From the NCBI GenBank assembly GCA_902497035.1, contig CABVDL010000085.1, positions 1 through 11,616 on the forward strand: a stretch of 11,616 nucleotides of DNA, given 5' to 3'. Position numbers and translations under genes: made by a program. This stretch comes from an uncultured Prevotella sp. (lineage in GTDB: Bacteria; Bacteroidota; Bacteroidia; Bacteroidales; Bacteroidaceae). The notes under the pieces are model-generated. The model had not been told where the DNA came from, searched no databases, and worked only from the letters and a program-made list of their open reading frames with translations. This document shows, one piece after another, positions 6,528 through 11,616 of the stretch (the first letter of the stretch is position 1; each line of letters opens with the position of its first letter).

Positions 6528-6581
6528 CGCCAGCCCCGTGACATACACCCGGACTGGACACCCGGCACGCACGACCGCATC

Positions 6582-6631
6582 CTCACCGCCCTTTGGCACC
6601 GGCTGCCCAATGCCTTTCGGTGGCGGATGAG
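6582..6631. other. Hairpin between convergent genes pyrD and the C-S lyase
   Basis: CTCACCGCC (6582-6590) pairs with GGCGG-a-TGAG (6622-6631), a nine-pair stem with one bulged A and a 31-nt loop; alternative pairings inside the loop (CACCG with CGGTG) compete with it. It lies between two convergent stop codons, where a bidirectional terminator would be useful. No T-run follows on either strand, so an intrinsic terminator is not established. Confidence 0.3.
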
Positions 6632-6641
6632 CTTTCCGTCA

Positions 6642-7865
6642 TTAAAGAGACGCGACGGCAGCGGCCAACTGTTCCAGCGCCTGCTTGAGTACCGCACGCG
6701 GCGTGGCGACATTGAGGCGCATAAAGCCGTGGCCCTCACGCTTGCCGAACATCTCGCCGTCGTTGAGCGCCAAATGCGCCTTGTCGATGAAGAGGTCGAG
6801 CAGTCCGTCGTGGCTCAGACCCAGTTGACGGCAGTCGAGCCACACCAGGAAAGAAGCCTGCGGCCGCCACGGCTTGACGCCGTGAATGTGCCGGCGGCAG
6901 AAATCCTCCACAAAGCGCACATTGTCCTCCACATAGGCCAGCATGGCCCTGCGCCATTGCTCACCGTTGTTGTAGGCGGCAATGGTGGCGATAGGCGCAA
7001 AGAGTGTGGGGTCATCCATCTCATTGGCCGTCAGCCAATGGTAGAAGCGCTCGCGTATCTCCCCGTTAGGCACGATGGCATAACTGCTCACAATACCTGC
7101 AATGTTGAAGGTCTTGGAAGGAGCCTGGAACGTGATGCTGTTCTCACGCGCCTGGTCCGAGACCGAGGCAAACGGCACATGCTTATGCCCGAAGAGTGCC
7201 ATGTCACAGTGTATCTCATCACTGATGACGAGGATATGACGGCGGTGACAGAAGTCAGCCAGACGAACGAGCGTCTCACGGCTCCAGCAAATGCCTGCGG
7301 GGTTGTGGGGATTGCAGAGGATAAGCACACGGCACTTGTCGTCGGCTACCTTCTCCAGATTGTCAAAGTCCATCTCATAAGTTCCGTCATGCTCGCGCAG
7401 CGGATTGTAGACCACCTCACGTCCGTTGCCTAAGGGGACGAGCCGGAAAGGATGATACACAGGCGGCTGGATAATGACTTTCTCGTCGGGGCGGGTAAAG
7501 ATGTTGACCACCAAGCCTATTCCCTTGACGATGCCGGGAATGAACGACAGCCACTCACGTCTGACGCGCCATTGGTGGTGCTGCTCTATCCAATTGATGA
7601 TACTCGTCCACAGCTCCTCCGGCACCATGGTATAGCCGAAGAGCGAATGCTCCATCCGCTTTCTCAGGGCCTCAGTGACAAAGGCCGGTGTCTCAAAGTC
7701 CATGTCGGCCACCCACAGGGGCAGCAGGTCGTCACGTCCCCATCGCGGCAGCAGTGCACAGTGTTTCAGGTCGCCACTGCCCGACCGGTCAACAATCTTG
7801 TCAAAGTCATAGCCTCCCGCCGCCTTTGCGCCGGAAAGTCCGAGTGCGTCGTCCGTATTCATCAT
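6642..7865 (-). CDS. MalY/PatB-type PLP-dependent C-S lyase (aminotransferase class I fold)
   Basis: The 407-residue fold-type I PLP enzyme matches the MalY/PatB group, which cleaves cystathionine or cysteine S-conjugates to a thiol or homocysteine, pyruvate and ammonia. Visible features are YDFDKIVDR (19-27), PLWVADMDF (49-57), Y137 in PPVYHPF, CNPHNPAG (184-191, N185 contacts PLP), SDEIHCD (215-221, D216), SKTFNIAG (250-257) with the Schiff-base K251, and the carboxylate-binding R383 (FMRLN). The first ~18 residues precede the family core. Two adjacent ATGs (7865 and 7862) could both serve as start. It begins 23 bp after the trans-sulfuration-family gene, so the two are almost certainly cotranscribed. 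Whether it acts as cystathionine beta-lyase in methionine synthesis or as a cysteine desulfhydrase cannot be decided here. Confidence 0.88.
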   Translation of the reverse strand: MMNTDDALGLSGAKAAGGYDFDKIVDRSGSGDLKHCALLPRWGRDDLLPLWVADMDFETPAFVTEALRKRMEHSLFGYTMVPEELWTSIINWIEQHHQWRVRREWLSFIPGIVKGIGLVVNIFTRPDEKVIIQPPVYHPFRLVPLGNGREVVYNPLREHDGTYEMDFDNLEKVADDKCRVLILCNPHNPAGICWSRETLVRLADFCHRRHILVISDEIHCDMALFGHKHVPFASVSDQARENSITFQAPSKTFNIAGIVSSYAIVPNGEIRERFYHWLTANEMDDPTLFAPIATIAAYNNGEQWRRAMLAYVEDNVRFVEDFCRRHIHGVKPWRPQASFLVWLDCRQLGLSHDGLLDLFIDKAHLALNDGEMFGKREGHGFMRLNVATPRAVLKQALEQLAAAVASL

Positions 7866-7888
7866 AGCCCTAAATTCATTTAAAAGTC

Positions 7889-9064
7889 TTATTTTCGCAG
7901 TGCCTGCTCCATATCCTCGGTCAGGTCGTCAACATCCTCCAGGCCTACGCTGATGCGGATAGTCGTGTTATAAACGTCCATACTGGCACGCTCCTCAGCC
8001 GTGAAATTGCCGAAGATGGTGGAAAAAGGATGGATGGCCAGCGTCTTGTTGTCGAAAAGATTGGTCGCGCGATGGATAATCTTCAGGTTGTTGAGGAAAC
8101 TGAAACAAGCCTCCTCGCTCTCCAGGTCGAAGCAAATCATTGCACCCGCCGTAGGGCCGAACTGCCGCCGTGCCAACTCATGATATGGATTATTCTCCAG
8201 ACCCACGTAGTTCACGCTGACAATGCCCGGCATCTTTGTCATGCGGCGTGCCAGCTGCATGGCGTTGGCCGACTGCATGGCATAGCGTGCCGCGAGCGTC
8301 TCGAGTCCGAGCGTTTGCATGTAGGCGGCGTGGGGGGTCATGTAAGCGCCAAAGTTGAAAAGGATCTCACCTTTGATACGCTGCTGAAATCCCTTGACCG
8401 TGCCATAGTCAATAATCAGTCCGCCAAGTGACGTGGCACCGCCGCTGATATATTTGGTCGACGACACCAGCTCGATGTCGGCGCCCAGCCCGTGTACGGA
8501 AAACTCGGTAAAGGGAATGACCGTCGTGTCAACAACAAGCGGCACCCCATGCCGGTGGGTCACCTCGGCCAGTGCCTTGATGTCGGCCACCTCCATCTGC
8601 GGATTGGTGATTATCTCCATAAAAAGACAGCACGTATCGGCATTGATACTCCGGTCTACCTCGTCGGTATTGGTCAAATCAACGAGTCTTGCCTCAACGC
8701 CGAAGCGTCGCAGCGTGTTGTGGAGCAGGTCAAAGGTGTTGCCAAACATGTGGCGCGAGGTCACGATGTTCTTTCCGCTTGAAGCCAAGGCCAGCATGGT
8801 CATGCTGATAGCCGCCATGCCGCTGTTCAGCGCTGTCACGGCACTCGCGCCGGTCAAAGCCTTGACGTGGTACTCGAAATTGGTGACAGTGGGATTGGCC
8901 GTGCGAGAATAGTCAGGGGCAATGACCCGCCCCGTAAAGGCATCGGCCATGGCCTTGGCCGTGTCAAACTCGTAGGCCACGGCATTATATACAGGCATGC
9001 TCAGTGCGCCGTAAGTGTCGCTATGCTCGAAGGGCAATGAGACAGCTATCGTTCTCTTCTTCAT
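7889..9064 (-). CDS. Cys/Met metabolism PLP-dependent enzyme (trans-sulfuration family)
   Basis: This 391-residue protein belongs to the family of cystathionine gamma-synthase, cystathionine gamma-lyase, methionine gamma-lyase and O-acetylhomoserine sulfhydrylase. Seen in order: DYSRTANPT (51-59; Y52 and R54 bind the PLP phosphate of the neighbouring subunit), SGMAAI (81-86), TNPQMEVADI (153-162), VVDT (177-180; D179 binds the pyridine nitrogen), SSTKYISGGATSLGG (201-215; K204 forms the Schiff base) and TIRISVGLEDVDDL (368-381; R370 binds substrate carboxylate). The usual LYGGT loop reads MFGNT here, with Phe107 where the catalytic tyrosine normally stands. Homoserine-ester sulfhydrylase, lyase and synthase activities cannot be separated by eye. 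It heads a two-gene operon with the C-S lyase, and TAACTTTG lies 34 bp upstream. Confidence 0.88.
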   Translation of the reverse strand: MKKRTIAVSLPFEHSDTYGALSMPVYNAVAYEFDTAKAMADAFTGRVIAPDYSRTANPTVTNFEYHVKALTGASAVTALNSGMAAISMTMLALASSGKNIVTSRHMFGNTFDLLHNTLRRFGVEARLVDLTNTDEVDRSINADTCCLFMEIITNPQMEVADIKALAEVTHRHGVPLVVDTTVIPFTEFSVHGLGADIELVSSTKYISGGATSLGGLIIDYGTVKGFQQRIKGEILFNFGAYMTPHAAYMQTLGLETLAARYAMQSANAMQLARRMTKMPGIVSVNYVGLENNPYHELARRQFGPTAGAMICFDLESEEACFSFLNNLKIIHRATNLFDNKTLAIHPFSTIFGNFTAEERASMDVYNTTIRISVGLEDVDDLTEDMEQALRK

Positions 9065-9097
9065 GGATTACGTGTTGAAATATTTCTCTTCTGAATG

Positions 9098-9105
9098 CAA
9101 AGTTA
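9098..9105 (-). promoter_or_regulatory. Promoter -7 box TAACTTTG for the PLP enzyme operon
   Basis: The minus strand reads TAACTTTGC, an exact -7 box 34 bp before the start of the trans-sulfuration-family gene. The nearest TTTG upstream is 24 bp away (9130-9133), slightly beyond the usual 19-21 bp. Confidence 0.55.
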
Positions 9106-9160
9106 GCAAAAAAGCACAAAAGAAAGCAGCAAATGCCAAAATATTGCAAAAAAGCAGCAA
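9106..9160. repeat. A-tract direct repeats upstream of the PLP operon promoter
   Basis: GCAAAAAAGCA occurs at 9106-9116 and again at 9146-9156, exactly 40 bp apart. AAAGCAGCAA occurs at 9123-9132 and 9151-9160. On the minus strand these T-tracts lie directly upstream of the -7 box, where regulator sites or upstream activating DNA would be expected. The stretch is rich in A, so part of the similarity may be composition. Confidence 0.4.
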
Positions 9161-9248
9161 TACGGAGCCTCAGCCACCACATTGCCGCTTTCTGTATATA
9201 GTAAGAGGGCCAGTTTGATTACTTCAATTGCCGGCCGCCTCAATCCGT

Positions 9249-9455
9249 TCAAACGGCATCGTAGCCCCTTGTGCTGTTTTCTTTCATGATGTCGCGGATG
9301 TTCTTCTCCACATACTCACCGCCCTGATGAGCAGTAGGATCGGGATGGTGAGGCACGTCCTCAACATAGTGGAAATTTTTATAGTGCAGCTCGCCAATGC
9401 CCCAGAGCAGGCAAGCCACCACGAGAAATACTACGAATGCCAGTGCAATATTCAT
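9249..9455 (-). CDS. Small membrane-anchored protein of unknown function
   Basis: The 68-residue protein begins with one hydrophobic segment (residues 3-20, IALAFVVFLVVACLLWGI), followed by a soluble tail of about 48 residues rich in His, Asp and Glu (HYKNFHYVEDVPHHPDPTAHQ). It would be a single-pass inner-membrane protein; the topology is not clear. I recognise no family. The gene appears real because a full promoter (TTTG, 20 bp spacer, TAACTTTG) lies 39 bp upstream of the ATG, and the frame is closed by proper start and stop codons. It diverges from the DjlA-like gene. Confidence 0.65.
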   Translation of the reverse strand: MNIALAFVVFLVVACLLWGIGELHYKNFHYVEDVPHHPDPTAHQGGEYVEKNIRDIMKENSTRGYDAV

Positions 9456-9493
9456 AACAGTGCTTGTTAATGCTTAATATTCTAATTTTTCGG

Positions 9494-9525
9494 CAAAGTT
9501 AGCTAAATTATTCTTTCCCCCCAAA
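9494..9525 (-). promoter_or_regulatory. Promoter (-33 TTTG, -7 TAACTTTG) of the 68-residue protein gene
   Basis: On the minus strand TTTG (9525-9522), a 20-bp spacer and TAACTTTG (9501-9494) match the full Bacteroidota sigma-70 pattern. The leader to the ATG at 9455 would be about 30 nt. Confidence 0.65.
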
Positions 9526-9545
9526 TCGTTTCAAGGCTTTTTTGC

Positions 9546-9553
9546 TAAATTTG
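9546..9553 (+). promoter_or_regulatory. Promoter -7 box TAAATTTG for the DjlA-like gene
   Basis: TAAATTTGC matches the -7 consensus and lies 45 bp before the chosen ATG at 9599. A possible TTG start at 9542 lies before this box and so would not be transcribed from it. No -33 TTTG is seen at the usual distance. Confidence 0.5.
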
Positions 9554-9598
9554 CACACTGATAGAATCAAAGTATTACAACTTAACGACTACACGAAT

Positions 9599-10402
9599 AT
9601 GGCATACGGTAAATGGATAGGCGGATTTTTGGGAATGATGATTGCCGGGCCTCTCGGAGCCATCGCAGGCTTTGTGCTTGGCTCTTTGTTAGACGGAGCC
9701 TCTGATGGCAACGTCAGCAACAGAGACGACAGCCAGCAGTTCAACGGTCCCTACGGCGGCTATCAGACGCAGCAGCAGGCCTGGGAGGGGCAGCGCAACA
9801 CGTTTCGCTTCTCACTTCTCGTACTGGCCTCCTACATCATCCGCGCCGACGGCAAGGTGATGCATTCCGAGATGAACACGGTGAGACAGTGGCTGCGCGT
9901 CAACTTTGGAGAGGCCGCCGTGGTGCAGGGCGACGAAATCTTGCGCAAGCTCTTTGAGCAGCAAAACAGGCTGGGCATGACAGAGTTCCGCTCAGCCGTG
10001 ATGGACAGCTGCCGTCAGCTGCGCCAGATTATGCCCTACGAGCAGCGGCTCCAGTTGCTCCATTTCCTCGTCTCCATAGCCCAGGCCGACGGCGTGGTGG
10101 TGAATACTGAGGTCAATGCGTTGCGCGAGTGCTGCGCCGAACTGGGACTTTCGGCCACCGACCTTGAAGGCATGCTCAACCTGCGCGACGCAGGTTCTTC
10201 GCTCGACGCTGCCTATAAGGTGCTGGGCATAGCCCCGTCGGCCACTGACGACGAGGTAAAGGCCGCCTACCGCAAGCTCGCGCTCAAAAACCATCCCGAC
10301 CGCGTGGCCTCTCTTGGCGAGGACGTGCGTAAGGCGGCCGAGCAGAAATTCCAGGAAATCAACGCCGCCATGGAGACGGTGAGGAAAGCACGGGGAATGT
10401 AA
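9599..10402 (+). CDS. djlA: DjlA-like membrane co-chaperone (TerB and J domains)
   Basis: DjlA-type proteins are membrane-anchored J-domain partners that stimulate the ATPase of DnaK. This 267-residue protein has the same layout and nearly the same length as DjlA. A Gly-rich hydrophobic segment (residues 6-31, WIGGFLGMMIAGPLGAIAGF and on) resembles the unusual DjlA transmembrane segment. A TerB-like helical domain follows (about 68-195), with acidic motifs RADGKV (82-87) and QADGVV (162-167). The C-terminal J domain (about 203-267) carries the diagnostic HPD at 232-234. A Gln/Gly-rich linker (about 40-65) separates membrane and TerB parts. I chose ATG 9599 because the longer frame begins upstream of the promoter box. 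Orthology to enterobacterial djlA is inferred from architecture. Confidence 0.85.
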   Translation: MAYGKWIGGFLGMMIAGPLGAIAGFVLGSLLDGASDGNVSNRDDSQQFNGPYGGYQTQQQAWEGQRNTFRFSLLVLASYIIRADGKVMHSEMNTVRQWLRVNFGEAAVVQGDEILRKLFEQQNRLGMTEFRSAVMDSCRQLRQIMPYEQRLQLLHFLVSIAQADGVVVNTEVNALRECCAELGLSATDLEGMLNLRDAGSSLDAAYKVLGIAPSATDDEVKAAYRKLALKNHPDRVASLGEDVRKAAEQKFQEINAAMETVRKARGM

Positions 10403-10476
10403 ATTGAAGACGCTACGCAAACCACTGATCAATCAATTTCTTCATTATCTTAATCTCACCCTCCCAACTCTTTTTG

Positions 10477-10504
10477 AAAAAAAAGCCCTCGGCTAAGCCG
10501 AGGG
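10477..10504 (-). terminator. Strong intrinsic terminator of the Nif3/zinc-ribbon operon
   Basis: CCCTCGGC (10486-10493) and GCCGAGGG (10497-10504) form a perfect GC-rich 8-bp stem. On the minus strand it is followed, after one C, by eight T residues (10484-10477). It lies 37 bp beyond the stop of the zinc-ribbon gene. On the + strand no T-run follows, so it serves mainly the minus-strand operon. Confidence 0.92.
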
Positions 10505-10541
10505 TATAGCATTTGGGGTCACAGTTTGCTCCGCTGCGGAC

Positions 10542-11375
10542 TTATTCCTCCTCAGCGGCTTCTGTTTTCTTCTTCCTCGTCGTGCGCTTGCGTTTTGGCT
10601 TGGCCTCGACGGTCTCTGTCTTCACACCGGCCAACTCGGGATCGATGAGGATACGGCCACAATACTCGCAGACGATAATCTTCTTGTGCATCTTAATGTC
10701 CAGCTGCCGCTGTGGCGGAATTTTATTGAAACAACCACCGCAGGCATCACGCTGCACATAGACAATGCCCAGACCATTGCGGGCCGACTTGCGGATGCGC
10801 TTGAAGCTCTGCAGCAGGCGCGGCTCGATGTTGGCCTCCAGCACCTTGGCCCGTTCCTTGAGCTCGGCCTCGGCGTCGCGGGTCTCCTTCATAATCTCGT
10901 CCAGCTCTCCGCGCTTGTGCTCGAGGTCGGCCTGGCGCTCATTGATAGTGTCGTCAACCTGTTGCAGGTCGGCCTGGCGCTCGGCCACCTTGGTGCTGGC
11001 CTCTTTAATTTTCTTCTGGCAGAGTTCTATTTCCAGGCTTTGGAACTCTATCTCCTTGGTCAGCGTGTCATACTCGCGGTTGTTGCGTACGCTCTCGAGC
11101 TGCTGCTTGTAGCGGTCAACGCTCTGCTGCGCGGCCTCTATCTCATTGCGCTTCTGTGACACGGCACTCTGGAAGTCGGCTATCTCGCCATTAATTTTCT
11201 CCTTACGTGTGTTGAGTCCGGCTATCTCGTCCTCAAGGTCTTGCACCTCAAGGGGCAGCTCGCCACGCAGGGCGCGCTTCTCGTCAATGGCCGACAGCGT
11301 CACCTGCAACTGGTAAAGGGTTTTCAGCTTCTCCTCCACCGACATCTCTGACGGATCTTTCTTTGTTGTTGTCAT
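10542..11375 (-). CDS. Coiled-coil zinc-ribbon protein
   Basis: The 277-residue protein has a long charged coiled coil (about 12-185) followed by a zinc ribbon whose ligands are C212-x2-C215 (DACGGC) and C236-x2-C239 (VCEYCG). It ends in a basic then acidic tail (KPKRKRTTRKKK then TEAAEEE). This is the architecture of the C4-type zinc-ribbon family widespread in bacteria next to nif3; a nucleic-acid-related role has been suggested for it but is not established. The gene starts 25 bp after the nif3-like stop and is closed by the terminator at 10477-10504, so the two form one transcript. A 17-bp perfect DNA repeat within the coiled coil encodes ERQADL twice, 14 residues apart. The basic/acidic tail is of low complexity. 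Confidence 0.88.
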   Translation of the reverse strand: MTTTKKDPSEMSVEEKLKTLYQLQVTLSAIDEKRALRGELPLEVQDLEDEIAGLNTRKEKINGEIADFQSAVSQKRNEIEAAQQSVDRYKQQLESVRNNREYDTLTKEIEFQSLEIELCQKKIKEASTKVAERQADLQQVDDTINERQADLEHKRGELDEIMKETRDAEAELKERAKVLEANIEPRLLQSFKRIRKSARNGLGIVYVQRDACGGCFNKIPPQRQLDIKMHKKIIVCEYCGRILIDPELAGVKTETVEAKPKRKRTTRKKKTEAAEEE

Positions 11376-11400
11376 AGTCTATCGCGATTTTGTATTACAT

Positions 11401-11616
11401 TTATATATACAGTATTGGGTTGGTATTGACGGCCGACATCACACAGCGCACGCCGGGGCAGTCGCGGAGGATGATGTCGCGAAGAATATCCTTCGTGAAC
11501 TGCTCGCTCTGATAGTGGCCGATGACCGCTATCTGCAGCCGCTGCTCATGGCCGAAATACTGGTGGTAGTGCATCTCACCCGTTACGAAAGCGTCGGCTC
11601 CTGCCCGCTCGGCGGC
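11401..11616 (-). CDS. Nif3-like dinuclear metal-centre protein, C-terminal part
   Basis: Only the last 71 codons are in the window; the gene continues past the right edge. The segment GADAFVTGEMHYHQYFGHEQ followed by IAVIGHYQSEQFTKDIL is characteristic of the Nif3 (NIF3/YbgI, GTP cyclohydrolase I type 2-like) family. It includes the GH-Y-x-SE motif near the C-terminus (GHYQSE), whose His and Glu are metal ligands in family members. These proteins form toroidal hexamers with two metals per subunit; their physiological reaction is unsettled. In this phylum the gene commonly precedes the zinc-ribbon gene, as it does here. Confidence 0.9.
   Translation of the reverse strand, partial: AAERAGADAFVTGEMHYHQYFGHEQRLQIAVIGHYQSEQFTKDILRDIILRDCPGVRCVMSAVNTNPILYI

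Noticed and set aside
5610..6599. Long antisense reading frame across pyrD
   Set aside because: pyrD is unambiguous with all FMN and catalytic motifs; the opposite frame is open because of codon composition and matches nothing.
6627..7433. Plus-strand reading frame opposite the C-S lyase gene
   Set aside because: The minus-strand gene has the complete PLP motif set; the plus-strand frame is its shadow.
9542..9598. TTG start for the DjlA-like protein
   Set aside because: It lies before the -7 promoter box; ATG 9599 gives the normal DjlA-like N-terminus.

Overview
The window looks like an ordinary chromosomal segment of a Bacteroidota bacterium, most likely Prevotella or a close relative. The evidence is the repeated promoter -7 box TAnnTTTG (often TAACTTTG) in front of genes, the lack of strong Shine-Dalgarno sequences, and protein versions typical of that phylum: an HsdR-N-like protein divergent from holA, an XRE regulator ending in the KYIDKPxRKITEIR tail, and a Nif3/zinc-ribbon pair. 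The genus is inferred; no rRNA or other marker gene is present. I see no transposase, integrase, CRISPR array, tRNA or rRNA.

Layout. Positions 1-1273 hold a possible 3' end of an upstream gene and then a GT-B glycosyltransferase whose start codon sits almost on its own promoter. Positions 1274-1467 (194 bp) show no gene and no clear terminator. At 1468-3057 a small PD-(D/E)XK nuclease-fold protein (minus) and holA, the DNA polymerase III delta subunit (plus), diverge from promoters that face each other. From 3058 to about 4014 lies almost 1 kb of AT-rich DNA with no gene. It contains several hairpins, a terminator-like structure and one compact element of about 50% G+C at 3744-3828 that may be a structured RNA. 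An XRE-type regulator with a structured leader follows (4215-4745), then pyrK-pyrD (4858-6527), which overlap by 7 bp and encode the two subunits of an NAD-linked class 1B dihydroorotate dehydrogenase for pyrimidine synthesis.

On the minus strand, 9064-6642 is a two-gene operon of PLP enzymes of sulfur amino-acid metabolism: a trans-sulfuration-family enzyme, then a MalY/PatB-type C-S lyase. It converges on pyrD. Next come a 68-residue membrane-anchored protein of unknown function (minus) and, divergent from it, a DjlA-like co-chaperone with a membrane anchor, TerB domain and J domain (plus). The right end is a minus-strand operon: the 3' end of a Nif3-family gene, then a coiled-coil zinc-ribbon protein, closed by a strong intrinsic terminator at 10477-10504.

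The coding content is housekeeping or core metabolism. What is not explained by known genes is mostly noncoding: the 3058-4214 region, the face-to-face promoters before holA, and the repeats upstream of the PLP operon. I found no convincing new multi-gene system.
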